Part shown: in pieces, positions 13,901 through 25,623 of the stretch
Numbering within the stretch: the stretch's first letter is position 1
How the letters are laid out: every line of letters begins with the position of its first letter
NCBI GenBank assembly: GCA_003254905.1
Contig: QANU01011901.1
Span: forward strand, 816,193 to 880,192
DNA: 64,000 nucleotides
Source of the DNA: Nissolia schottii
Lineage: Eukaryota; Streptophyta; Magnoliopsida; Fabales; Fabaceae
Direction: 5' to 3'
Notes under the pieces: generated by a model
What the model saw: only the letters and a program-made list of their open reading frames with translations
Told to the model about the DNA's origin: nothing
Databases searched by the model: none
Program-made: the position numbers and the translations under genes

Positions 13901-16900
13901 ATGAAATAAATTCGTGCTGGAAATTGTACAGTACAATTTGATTGCTCCAACTTCCAATCAGAGAGGAACTAGAGGGGAAAGGATGTGAAGGGAATAGTTC
14001 CATGTTTGAGAGTTCAAAAGTTTTTTAACGAGAATGGAATATTGTTACATACCTTGACACCGTAATTAATTAAATTAGGATTTGAATTATAGTATTAATT
14101 ATTTAGATTAGGATTTGAATTATTTAGATCAACATTTGAATTATTGTAATCTAGTAGTTAGGATTGAGAAGATAAGGTAGTTAGTAGGAGAGAAGATTTT
14201 ACCCAACCCATGATTCTCTCTCACAAGTGGCTATAAGTGAGACCTTTAGGGGAAGGGTTTAGGTATTGAGGAAATTAGGCTAGGCTAGGAGGACCAAGGG
14301 ATCCTAAACTCCCAGGACTGTTTCTATTATCATTATCATCCATTATTCAATTAAGTTATTATCTATTGTGTGCTGTTTTGCTCGGTTAATCCCCCTCTGG
14401 GATTGCTGGACTGTTAATTAATTCTCTTAAGCATTACCTAAACCAGAACCGCAGATACCAGTTCTTACAAATATACAAACCCACACTTTATAAAAACTAG
14501 TCATTTGGCTATTCAAATTTGTTTTACTGCTTTAACCCACAAATTAAGTCATTTCAAATAAGTGTATACAAAGTTTAACTTCAAACTTAGAACATCTAAC
14601 CATCCCATTTTTTCCCACATTAATACGCAAATAAAGTGATTGCACCGCTTTTCCAATGCATCCCAATCCCCATATTTCTAAAACTTCCATCTATCGCCTA
14701 AGAGAAGCAAATGAACAATATCTTCATTGAGACTTACCAAGTTTTTCTTGGATTCTAGAGAGGTGGAGGGCAATTTTAACCTAGCAAACAACTCCTGGAT
14801 AAATGTATTGTCGTCCTTTAACAAAGAAACAACCTACAAAATGACGAAGCAGTTAACAATAAAGATAATACTCAATACATTAAACAAGATCTTGTCTTTT
14901 AATACTAAAAAATCTTACCATGGCATTATTTGCATGTATTATGGAGTTGAGACTTGCACTAGTAGCCTCATCCAACACCCTAGCCAAAACAACATCCTGA
15001 ATGTGGAAAGAGAAAGTAAAGTAAAAATCACATTAAAGAAGAAAGCAATCCGCTGATCTGCAATAGAAGGCTCAAAAAACAGCCAGACCTTCAGAAAACC
15101 AACTCTATATGTCTGATGAATCTTTGACAAGACAAAGGAATCTTTTATAGGTATAGCCTACAAGAGAAATAGATAAATTACAATGAGGTAAACTTCCCAT
15201 GACATCCAGAGATATACCTACCATCATTTTTTTTCTCCAATAGAAAATATATAGAAAAAAAAGGGAGAAAAAAACCTCCTTGAAAATGACATGCTCCTTT
15301 AAGAATTTACGGTGATGTTGAGTGCAAAGAAGCTCTGGATCATCTGCATATTGCAAAGGCCAGTCATCAAGAAATCTAATCAAGCGAGATTTGTGGGGGN
15401 NNNNNNNNNNNNNNNNNNNNNNNNNNNNNNNNNNNNNNNNNNNNNNNNNNNNNNNNNNNNNNNNNNNNNNNNNNNNNNNNNNNNNNNNNNNNNNNNNNNN
15501 NNNNNNNNNNNNNNNNNNNNNNNNNNNNNNNNNNNNNNNNNNNNNNNNNNNNNNNNNNNNNNNNNNNNNNNNNNTTTTTTTTTTTTGAAATGAGGGGTCA
15601 TGAAAGATCGAACCCTTGACCTTTTTCACCATAGTAGCTCTGATACCATCTTAAGAATCATCTCTCCCAAAAGCTTAAGCTGATGGAAGAAAACAATTTT
15701 AATGGTTTTATACTATATCTATTTACAGTTTTTAAAGGGGAAAAGTGGTTTTTTCCCTTAAAAGCTCTCTTAGAAAGCTTTTGATTGCAAATTATTTTGA
15801 ACACATAATAAGTTGATCCAAACACACAACTAACTAGAACCTGCATTAACAGGTAAGAAATACCACTATACAATATAACATTTTTAATTTAGAAGGATTT
15901 GTTCGACATAAAATTACCCAAAAAAAAAAAGCATAAACATAAACAAAGACAAGTGTATAAAAACTCATTTCACTTTATCAGGAATTAAATTTCTGAAGAA
16001 TGAACTTACACTCAAGGGCACCAATAATGTCCACTATAAATTCGTCACTAAAAATTCTCTCGAAAATAGGTTGACTATTAAGCAAAACTGCAAGGGAACA
16101 AACATATTCCAGGTATGAATAAAGAAATAAATGGCAACAAAAGGATCCAACTCAAAATGACATAAAAGATGAACACTGACTGATCCCTTTAACTATTTTG
16201 AAAAGCATGTGAAGGCCTTCCATGTTTTCCAAGTCTTCACAAACTCTGAATACTTCCATCAGCTTCCGAAAAAATTCTTGCTGCATGCACAACATAAAAC
16301 AAACACAGGAAAAAAAAACAAAAGCTTGATTTTACAATCATCCTTACAGATAAATGATGTGATATGCAAGCTTCATAATAAATAAACAAACAAAACAGAA
16401 AGCAAGCTTATGATGCAAACAAGACAGACATTGGTAATTACAATTAGGCTAAAATAGAACAAATGGAAATTAGCAGCATAATCACCATTGAGATTGCGAT
16501 GACATAAGCACCCAGTCCTAAACCATATACATTCATACCGTGCAAGACACAATATCATCAGGAAATATGATTTTATTCTGAAAACCATCAAAGGAACATA
16601 CCTCATTTATAGATGACGAACTTTAATAACATTATCCAAATTATTTTAAGATTATTCTAACAAGGCAATAACAACTTATGCAAAGCAAATCTAGACACAT
16701 TGCACCCATGAGAAGTCATAGATGACTTAATAAGACCATGTAGTCCATGTCCATTTAGGCTCAGATTCAAGTGAAAGTTTTATTGCATCTAATGTTCTCA
16801 ATGCCAAGATCATAGAATGAGTTTGTTTATATATAGAGATAAGAAAGTCCTAGATCATAAAATTAGTATGCAACATGAGACAGCATGCTCTGCACAGCAA

Positions 16901-19900
16901 ACTAGTTTAAAATTTCTTGAAATCATTACTACAAAAAAAGGACAGGTTATCAACCAAAAGATAGAAACTTAAATGAAAAGGAATCACCAAAGCATGCCAA
17001 ATGAAAGTCACTTGTCACCCTGTGAATACATAGCATGCACAAATACCCAAAGTTCATGGTAGCTTACGTCGCTTAATATTAGTTCTGTAAGCCGCAACTG
17101 ATCTGTAATACCACTGTCAACCACAGTCTGCAAACAAAAAAATGAAAAATGGATCATGTGTTACAACATATTCTCCATTGCGAACAAGTATTCCCAAACT
17201 TTAATCAATATTTCTGTATGATAGATTAAAGACAAAAGAAGCCACAGCTAATCTGACTGGAGATAGATTATAAATTTTGAAGAGAACAAATAGGGGGAAA
17301 GTAGATGTTAAGAACTTGGAAAATACTAGTAAAAAAATAAGTAAACAATAACAAGTGAAACAGACCAGAGGATTAAAGCATATGCCAAACCTTAAGAATC
17401 ATAGGAAGTGTTGATAGCTCAACAGCAGGCAACTCCCTTAACTCACTGTTAACACTGTGAAATGGCTCACCTAACATACACAGCACAAATAATCGTGCTT
17501 AGACTATGTAGTAGTAAACAAGATGATTCAGGCATTCAGCAAATAAAGCAAAAGAAATTATGAGAACAACAGTATGTAAAGGTGGACTTCAAGTGTTAGA
17601 ACTAATAACCAGCTCTTAAGAATTAACTTCCATAAATGATCAAATTAAAAATCATAAAATATGCAACAGCAAAAAATCCTAAATTTAGCAGACAACTGAC
17701 AAGCACATCCGACTGAAAGAAGTGAAAAATAGATTAAAAATCGGCATTACTTACTATTTAAGGTATTAAAATGCATATTCCTCTGCACGTTGCAAATATG
17801 GTCCCTAAATGAAACAAGAACAGTAATTAAGCTTGATTCAGCAGACAACAAAACCCAGATGAAGATGTATGTATTATTAAAAAGCATTACCATATGTAAG
17901 AGCAACCACTAGTCTCTTGAAAGCTAAGTGCCAGTTCTGTAGCATATTCCGGATCTCTCCATGAGATAATTGTATCTGAGGAATAAAAGCAACCACTAAA
18001 TTGACAAATTCCAAGATCTCTCATACATCTCCAGCATAAATGAATGACAGGAAACCATGATTGTGAGAGAGAGCATAAAAAGTTACCAATTACCTTCTTG
18101 CTTTCTATAAATATCATCAGAACTGATGTGATGTGAAAGTATGGTCTCATTGTCTTCTTCATCATAAACAAATAAACCCAGCTCTTCTGATCGCTGCATT
18201 ACAAAATTTTAATTCATTTTAAATGGAATGAATCTCAAAGCTAGTCCAATTAACAATGAAAAACCAACCATAAATGCATATGCTATTTCCATTTACTAAA
18301 ATGTAATAAAAACAGAGACCCTTTGCTAATGAGCAATGTTGTCTCTGGTACATGTTTACCAGTACATCTTCCCTTTCCTCACATAAATTTGTGTGATTTT
18401 GAGTAAATGTGGTTTGATTATTCAAAAGAATAAGCAGTCATTAGGCATATTACTGTATTCAAAATTTATTTCGAATTTGAATACAATACTTTGTATCTTT
18501 GTGAAGATGCCTTATCTTCTTTAGTACTGATGACTTCACTTCAAATAAAATTTATTTTCTATCAAAAAATAAATAGATAATATTATAATTCAAAAGGCAA
18601 AGATAAACGCTTCTAGGAAAGTCGATCGGATGCAATTGGCATGCTAGTCAGTAGTCACAAACGAAAGCATCATTGAGAAGATATACAAACCTCAAAATAA
18701 TCAACAACAACATGTCCAGTCCCCTGGTCATCCCATTTCCCATCATCATTCAGACGGTAGACCTTGACGCGCTGAAATTCAATAGGACAAGATAATCAGG
18801 AGTAAGTCATATAAGCCTCTCAAGTCTCAACCACTGAATATATCTCATGCAATACCTCCCAACAGTATAAATTGTATTACAACATAAGCAACAAAGAAAT
18901 ACATAAATTCATTCATCTTCAGCAGCCAACCTACTGACACAGTTATTATATTATTCCCGTTATTCAATCACTGGCATCTGTATAATGCATTTTCTTAGCA
19001 ATCTTTTCTTTATTTTCCTTCAAAAATAATTTAGAGGGACAGATGGAAGGAATGTAAAACAACTAGCAGCAACAAACAAGACCAATATAGCAGAATGGTT
19101 TCTATGAGCAAACTAAAAGGTAGATGCCACAATTTCCAGTTTCTCCTAACTTGCGCTCGATAGAAATAGGATCAGAAAGGGAGGGGGGAGTCGGGAAAGA
19201 AATTACACAGGGCACTAAGAGCGAAGCTCGTTTCCAGGATGATAGTACTTAGTAAACATGAAGAACAAAAAAACAGACTATCGCTCTCCTGTATCCACTA
19301 TCCACGATACAACAATATTCCATTATGTCTTTCAGCTCAAAAAACCAAGTGGAATAATGCTTCTGGTTCAGGTTTCCAGATTGAGCAAAAAAAATTGTGA
19401 TAACTTCTACCAAAAATTTTCATAAGTTGCATTTCAAATTACGCTGAAAGCAGCTAATCAAACCACGACAACAACAGCAACAACAACTAAGCCTTGTCCC
19501 ACTAGGTGAGGTTAGCTACGTTCATCAAACAATGCCATAGTGTCCTGTCATACACCATATTGACATTCAAATAATTAACGGCTAGGTCTCTTCTAACAGA
19601 TTGATCTGTGGTTTTTTTAGATCTCCCTCTACCTATAACTAATGGGCTATCATCTACCAACTAATCAGACAAATTTTGCTATTTTTAAAAAGCTAATCCT
19701 AACTATTACAGGGGATTGTCATGGCAGGCAAATTAAGTTTATTCAAATGGGAACAGAGAGAGAACCTGTCTCACAAGAGAATATCAAAACCAGATAGGAT
19801 AACTTTTTCCATGTATGCATAAGGTGGTCAACATAGGATGCTAAGTTAACCAAGTAGATCTATAGTTTCTAACATCTTACACTAGGCAGGAAAGTTAGGT

Positions 19901-20443
19901 TTATTTATTTAATTTATTTATATACAAGGCAGATAAGAGGAAATTGAGTTGACTGAAGATAAATTAGATGGCACTAAAAAGTTGATACTCTCGTAAAATA
20001 TCACTTGATATAAATTCCATTTATATGTCTACTTATGAATATAATTGTTACAACATTTATCACTAAAAAGAAAAGGCAAATAAAAGTTCCATAGTCCACA
20101 ATATTAAATCTTTTATCTTCTTCTCTCACTTGTAAGGGTATGATGTGATGCATGAAACCAAAATTTTAGCACCAAGAAAAATACAGTTTTACTGAACTTT
20201 GAGTGCAAAAACTGTTTCATTAGTTTACAACATATAGGTTCTGATTCTTAATTAAAGTACCACTTTACACAAAAGAGAAATGAGTGCTTAATATGATAAC
20301 AGTGAAAAGATGTAAACAACTACACAAGAACCTGATTAAGCGCAAAAGTATCAAATTTCAATTGACATAATATATGCAACTTTTAATAGAAGTCAGTTCT
20401 TACCACTGAATCAGGATGTGCCCACTACAAATAAAACCCACCA

Positions 20444-20474
<31 letters not shown>

Positions 20475-21142
20475 TATGCCTTGCCATATTTGTTCCCACA
20501 AAATCTGGGAAGGTTTGCTCCCAAGTTTACAGTACAATGTCGATTGAATGAGTTCTAATTTTAACAAATCACAGCAAATCCATCTCTTTTAAACTTGCAC
20601 AATTCCATTATTATAAACTGCTAATTGCTTTCTACTACTAGCTTGGATGATCTAACTGGCACCAAGTAACCACGCATCCTAGGTGATTCTCAGATAAATT
20701 CTTAAAAGATGAATTAGCTCTAATGCACAACAAATGATAGTCACATCAACACCTCATGCCAATAAAAAAGCACAATCGGTGTCACAACTTCAATATGGAT
20801 AATAGCTTTCCCATTTGATAGAAGGAAAGTGTCCCGTAACAGCAGAGAACAGATGCAGTTAAAGAAGAAAAAAATAGAAAGTGCCAAAACAAGTTATTTA
20901 ATAAACCCCACAACGAAAGCACAGCAGGACAAGTCCAAATGAATTTTACGAATATAACACCAAACTACATCAAAAGCCTCCAGCTCCCTCGCCAAATAAA
21001 TTGAATTGAAACTGGAACTCCAAGCAACATCTAGTGGCAAAAAAAAATATGCATTGACTAGGCTATAGAGCAAAGTTGAATGTTTTCGATTACTTGCCTG
21101 CATCGAATTAGCGTTAGCTTGTGATTTCTCTGGCGCGCCCAT
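7926..21142 (-). CDS. PP4R3: Serine/threonine-protein phosphatase 4 regulatory subunit 3 (PP4R3/SMEK)
   Basis: Twenty-four exons join in frame (2670 nt, 889 residues): 21098-21142, 18691-18771, 18094-18193, 17891-17975, 17755-17804, 17391-17470, 17068-17127, 16181-16280, 16010-16087, 15276-15343, 15089-15157, 14919-14996, 14738-14833, 13637-13707, 12148-12225, 11943-12036, 11121-11219, 10173-10387, 9959-10088, 9103-9234, 8915-9025, 8729-8838, 8548-8649, 7926-8463. Residues 1-110 form the EVH1/PH-like head ([38 protein letters not shown]). Next come the SMK-1 domain and an ARM-like helical region ([48 protein letters not shown]). The tail is acidic and Lys-rich ([19 protein letters not shown]). 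PP4R3 recruits substrates to the PP4 catalytic subunit; in Arabidopsis it supports microRNA biogenesis through HYL1 dephosphorylation. Intron 1 uses a GC donor. The assembly gap is in intron 9, so no coding base is missing. Several introns carry repeats. Confidence 0.95.
9494..9515. repeat. CA-rich microsatellite in PP4R3 intron
   Basis: A short run of AC dinucleotides interrupted by single G bases. It lies in an intron and has no other visible role. Confidence 0.6.
10470..10710. repeat. Diverged tandem duplication in PP4R3 intron 17
   Basis: Two neighbouring blocks of about 115-130 bases share the order taactgaca, tattccaacaatt, then atataaaaca and ttcaaaa. The first starts near 10478 and the second near 10606. 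They look like a local duplication that has since diverged. Both are intronic. Confidence 0.5.
12308..13260. mobile_element. Mutator-like non-autonomous element in PP4R3 intron 14
   Basis: The left end (12308-12378) and the right end (13190-13260, inverted) share gcaaattacattga, tacactt and ttttaaaattacacac in the same order, giving diverged inverted repeats of about 70 bases around 950 bases of sequence. The interior has no transposase frame that I recognise. I found no clear target duplication. A related end, inverted, is seen near 26700-26758. Long diverged inverted ends suggest a Mutator-like origin, but this is inference. Confidence 0.55.
13842..13861. repeat. TG microsatellite in PP4R3 intron 13
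   Basis: About nine to ten TG units, intronic. Confidence 0.7.
14044..14430. repeat. Unassigned repeat-like insertion in PP4R3 intron 13
   Basis: Composition changes from the AT-rich intron to a segment with repeated ttaggatttgaatta near 14080-14150, then a GC-richer tract (gtggctataagtgagacc, ctgggattgctgg). It resembles non-coding parts of small LTR retroelements, but I see no paired ends, so I leave it unclassified. Confidence 0.3.
15400..15574. other. Assembly gap (175 N) within PP4R3 intron 9
   Basis: A run of N. Exon 10 of PP4R3 starts at 15343 (acceptor tatgcag), to the left of the gap, and exon 9 ends at 16010. The gap is therefore wholly intronic. Open frames drawn across it are not real. 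Confidence 0.95.
15575..15690 (-). repeat. tRNA-like B-box repeat with oligo(A) end, cut by the gap
   Basis: Read on the minus strand, this segment holds tggtatcagagc followed about 30 bases later by aagggttcgatctttcatg (GGTTCGA is the core of a Pol III B box), and ends in about 12 A residues at the gap. This is like the tail of a short retroposed element widespread in plant introns. The gap removes its 3' end, so the class remains uncertain. Confidence 0.4.
19466..19665 (-). mobile_element. RTE-type LINE 3' end fragment in PP4R3 intron 1
   Basis: The plus strand reads (acaacaacagcaacaacaa) followed by actaagccttgtcccacta and ggtgaggttagctacg. This is the complement of the 3' end of the RTE non-LTR retrotransposons common in plants, which finish in TTG repeats. 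The family assignment is from memory. It is a 5'-truncated copy of about 200 bases lying antisense to the window and in the same direction as PP4R3. Confidence 0.6.
20448..20475. repeat. TA/CA microsatellite in PP4R3 intron 1
   Basis: A run of TA units followed by CA units. Intronic. Confidence 0.7.
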
Positions 21143-21360
21143 TTCAGCTCCTCGAAATTCAAAGAACAAGGGGCATACTCAACCTCGGGGGGTTCGAATT
21201 AGGGTTTTGAAGGAGAAGGAGAATGAGAGAGTAAATAATTGCAGTGAAGGAATAAAGCTTCGCGGGATCAACAGGAAACCCTAACCGCCATTGACGTAGC
21301 AGCAGCGTGAACTTTCTCCTCTTTCTCTCTCTTTTCTCTCTCTATCTCTCTTCCCTTTAA
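21143..21360 (-). promoter_or_regulatory. 5' leader and proximal promoter of PP4R3
   Basis: The sequence upstream of the ATG at 21142 becomes GC-richer. On the minus strand a GA-rich tract (CT-rich on the plus strand, about 21320-21355) is followed by the leader, which includes ggttagggtttcctg-like telo-box sequence near 21270-21285. I see no clear TATA box. Confidence 0.4.
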
Positions 21361-21639
21361 ATTTTTAATATTTTTTCTGTGCAAAATTGTGTCCCCGACC
21401 TTCGATTAAGCAGAGAGAAGTAGAAAAACAATAACGCTTGTATTAATAGTGTGAAATCGCGGTAATGCCCCTGCAATTTTGTTTGAAACTACGAACATGC
21501 CATTAATATGAGTGCCCGCCGTGTTCATGCGTTTGCGCGCTTCTTTCTTTCGCGAATTTTTAATCAGAAATGGAAAATCAGCAAATGCACAGCACTGTGA
21601 TCGAATCAAAGGGGTCAAAAGATACTATAATTAACAGTG

Positions 21640-21975
21640 TAAATGGGTTTATGCTCGAAAAATTTAGAGACTAATTTGATATTTCTGGCCTGTTTTCCTT
21701 AGGCATGTGACATGTCCACTGTCACGTGATAGTTAACCCATCATGTCAACATCCGTCAAATTTCAATTATATAGAGATGGTTCTAGGAACTAATTTGCTT
21801 GATGGTTGTTAATTTTGGAGGCTAATTTAAAATTTTTCATAATTTAGAGATTAATTTTTTTATGTTGACAATTATAGAGATTAATTTGATAGTTTACTCA
21901 ATTTTTAATCTCAAAAAAAAAATTAATAAATGCACAACATTGCTATCAACGGTGTCTAAACATAGTATGTACACC
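21640..21975. other. Intergenic DNA with decayed repeat
   Basis: Phrases such as tttagagactaatttgata, gaggctaatttaaaa and agagattaatttgata recur in one orientation. They resemble eroded non-coding transposon sequence. No ends can be defined. Confidence 0.3.
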
Positions 21976-22109
21976 ATTTTGTAAATGAATTCATGCTCTA
22001 CATAATATACACACTATTGATTATTCTTGGAAAAAAAGAAAGTAATTGAGAGAAAAAATAATCAATGATATGTATACTACGAATAACATGAATCAATTTA
22101 CTTGAAAAT
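21974..22109. mobile_element. Second copy of the OEP16-2-intron MITE
   Basis: The left end (gtaaatgaattcatgctcta, then attgattattctt) matches the inverse of the right end (attgattcatgttattcgta on the minus strand, then attgattatt). The copy near 6045-6216 has the same ends and core. Two copies with inverted ends support a small DNA transposon family. Confidence 0.5.
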
Positions 22110-22439
22110 GGTTGATCGCTAAGGAACACTAAGTTGGAAGCTCCTGACACTGCACGTAGAGGCACTGCTTCCCCACGAACTAAAAACAAGAGGGAGAAAA
22201 GAAATAAAAATAATTGGAGCGAAAAGTCTCACAAAAGTAGACCTCTCAAGTTATTGATTAAATTAATAAGTCTAAACACTCAGCTTCTATATATAGGAAA
22301 AGGAGGAGAGCCCCTTTTAATGATACATCCGACGTGAGACTAATTCTTGTGCCCAACACGCCATGTCGCTGCAGTGCGCCAACTTCTCTCTCTCTTTTGG
22401 CTCATAACAGTGTATAGGGGAGAAACTCTTATATCCACA

Positions 22440-23850
22440 TGGTGTAAAAATAAACCACATATTTATTTTTAAAGTTGTTTATTTATTTATTTTATAATTA
22501 TTTTACTTATTCATGTTTTATGAAATCCTATGAGGTAGAACTTAGTATTTTATTTTATGTATCTATGAAATTAGTTATTATTAAGAACTCTTTTATTTAA
22601 TTAGTTATTTCCTTATAATTATTTATTTAGAAACTCTTTATTTATAAAACTATTTTAGAACTACATGTGATCACCTATTTTATAGCATTAAATAAAGTTA
22701 TGTTGTGTGTGTATGATTAAGTATTACGTGATATAAATATTCACATGCTTATAATAGCTTGAAACCTTTAACAAAGATTATAGTTAAGGAAAGATTATGG
22801 TGGGATAAAATTTATGTTAAGGAAGTATTTTAATTAGGACAAGACTTGGTATTTAAACTGTCAAGTGTGACGCACTCCTCTTACCTATGAACCCCCTAAG
22901 CATGGGATATTAGTTTACCTATATTTTTTCAAGATAAATCATTTAATAATATTAAGTCATGTTATGTTATCAATACCAATTAAAGGATTATGCTATGATG
23001 TTATGTACTTCAATTATTTTCATGGGAGTATATCTACAATAGAATTGTAAGTCAACGACAACCTACGTTGACCCTGGTATACCTTATACAATCATAAAGT
23101 AGAATAAGATTCGTGTAGATTTAGGGTAAGACCGTAAATCCCGGACATGGCAACCTGTGATGCCTAGTATCATGTATTATGTAGAACAAGACTAACCATC
23201 AGGAATCTATGGACTCGGATACTGTATCCCTAATTGCCATGGTCTAGATACTTAAGAAGTGCGCCAAGAATAGTGCATCATAAGCAAAACCATAATGCTT
23301 AGAACGTCTATCTAGAGAACTCCCAATTGAATTATGTTTTCAAATGTTTTTATGTATTAGTTATTATTACATATGGTTTATGCTTGATATATTATATATT
23401 GCATTGCATGTCATGGTTATGAACTGTCTCATGTCGCTATGAGGCTAGTCATCACTAAGCAATGACTCACCATTCATCAACCTTTTTCAAATATCGTTGA
23501 CAGAGACATGCCGCTCGTTCAATAGATCTCAATAGTTTGGACTTTTGGTGAGCTTCACATTGTCGTGAAGTGTTCTTCAGTTATTTCAGTATTAGAATAA
23601 TTTATATTCATGTCAATTTATAGAGTATTCTAGTGGACTACAAGCTAAGTGTAATGTATTTTGGATTATATATATTCCATATCTTGTAAAGGATCTTATG
23701 TTATTTATATTATGATATTTAGTTTTATTTAAAAATGTTCCCTATTTATTTATAAAAGTTGCGCATTTTTCATGATTAGCACTTTAGGTAGGAGAATTTC
23801 GTGAGGAACCAGTCCCTTGTGTGCCGGTGATAATTTATGGGGTCGTTACA
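22440..23850 (+). mobile_element. Possible solo or truncated gypsy-type LTR
   Basis: The segment ends in GGGGTCGTTACA at 23839-23850, the usual 3' terminus of many plant Ty3/gypsy LTRs, whose 5' terminus is the mirror TGTAACGACC. The upstream text (gacgcactcctcttacctat, gcaatgactcaccattcatc) is like the long non-coding LTRs of chromoviruses. The 5' terminus is not present, and no gag or pol coding sequence is visible, so it is a remnant at best. Confidence 0.4.
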
Positions 23851-23869
23851 ATTATATACACATTGTATA

Positions 23870-24510
23870 TAATAAAATTGTTGTATTTGGAACAATGAAT
23901 ATCAACATTTGTCCATATGGTATTAATGCTCGTGCATGTGGTATAAACACATGGTAATAAAGGTATTAACGTAATTATTATTAGCCTTTTGAACACATTA
24001 TCTCTCCATCATGTCATACTAACTTTTTTTTAGAGCATACTGTCTCTCCTCTGCTATCACTTTCTCACTTCTATATGCGTGAAACTCACACGACACATAA
24101 GTATCAACATAATAGCAATAAGTATCAACGTAAGAGAAATTGGTATCTACATATTTTAAAGATATCAACTGGTATATATATTTTCTCTCCTCATCATGGT
24201 AGACTATTTCTCCTCTGCTCTCACTATCTCACTCACTAGCATCATGCTCATTTACCTCAGAGGTATCAGCACAATAGAAATAAGTAACAATGCAATAGAT
24301 ATAGGTATCAACATGTTTTCTCTCCAAATATCAACATAATAGACGTAGTATCAACATATTATAAACATATATCAATGTTTATAAAAAGAATATTATCGTT
24401 CTGTTTTTTATAATGTTGATACTTTTATATTATGTATATTGATACTTATTTCATTATATTAATACATATGTCTATTAAGTTGATACATGTATTCTTTAAA
24501 TAGAATGAAG
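23870..24510. repeat. Fold-back repeat of tatcaaca-type units
   Basis: Between about 24080 and 24370 the units ggtatcaacataatagaaa and variants recur in one orientation. Between about 24405 and 24500 the inverse (ttgatacttatttcattat) occurs. Together they would form a long imperfect hairpin. It is probably a fold-back transposon remnant. Confidence 0.5.
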
Positions 24511-24925
24511 AAATTGAGAGTAAGAGAAAGTATGTGATTTAATGAAGATAAAGTGGTTACATTTTTTATTGTATTTTGTGATCTCCACTAAATGTCATGC
24601 TATGGTGATTTAGGGTTATGTATTTTGGTGTGAAAAAACATTGTTGAAATGCGAAGCGGTTTTGAATACACACATTTAAACACATGTTTAAACTTCAAAC
24701 CAATTGAACAAAATAGGGTAAATGTGGGCAACTTTCTTTTGAGTTTATGGAAATTACATTTGTTTCTCTTATGCTTTGTTTAAATGAAAAATAAAGTCAG
24801 AAAAAAGAAAATGGAAAAAAATAAAACGAAAGAAAAAAGTGTTGTTATTTGCATTACTTGATTGTGTAAAGGAATAAAATATAATTTAATAAACATTATT
24901 TATATATCCTTAATAAGTTTTATGA

Positions 24926-25623
24926 CCTATACATAGGGATGATAAAATGGGTTCAACTCGACTGGGCAAAGCTAGCAACTCAGCTTTTTTTTGTGGGCGA
25001 GTTGAAATTTGTAACTTGTTTAAAGTTTTCAACTTGCGTGAGTTCTTGTTTGACTCGCGAGTTAAGTGAGGAAGAAATAAGGTGAGACAGGTTGGCTTGC
25101 GTGTTTTTTTTTAAATAATTTTTTTTTCTAGTTTTAGCCCTTTTGGGCCAACTCAACCCTTTTTATTTGTAACCACTAACCCTACTTGGCTCCCCACTCT
25201 CTCCCTAGCCCTCAAGTGACAAAGTCTCTAATTTGTGGACAAATCATAATTTCTATTTATGCTTCATATAATTTAAAATAACACCCTTAAACATGTGCTG
25301 TGTTTATATTTTTAGTTTAAAATATAAAAGCATTAAATATGCATATATCTCTATAATTATAATTTACTAAATTTATAAAAATAACGTCTCAAAATAATAA
25401 TTACGTCATTTAGTTTAGCTTTAACACAACTATTAATTTTTCTTTTAATTTTTTTCAATTTTGTGGTGGCTTACGGACTAACACCTCAACTCGCGAACAT
25501 TTTAATAAACAGGCGAACATAAATTTTCAACTCATCTGAAAAATCAACTTGGCTTAACTCTGCTTGTTTAAATGTAGATTATACGCGAATTAGCTTGACT
25601 CACTTGTCATCCCTACCTATACA
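24926..25623. mobile_element. hAT-type non-autonomous element with perfect 8-bp target duplication
   Basis: The element spans 24934-25615 (682 bases). It begins TAGGGATGATAA and ends with the inverse (TTGTCATCCCTA). Both sides are flanked by the same 8 bases, cctataca (24926-24933 and 25616-25623). The 8-bp duplication and the TAGGGATGnnAA terminus are typical of the hAT superfamily. The interior is non-coding, so it needed transposase from elsewhere. Similarity of the inverted ends continues for about 30 bases with mismatches. Confidence 0.85.

Noticed and set aside
15105..15632. Open frames that run through the N gap
   Set aside because: N runs are read as open by default. The true PP4R3 exons end before the gap.
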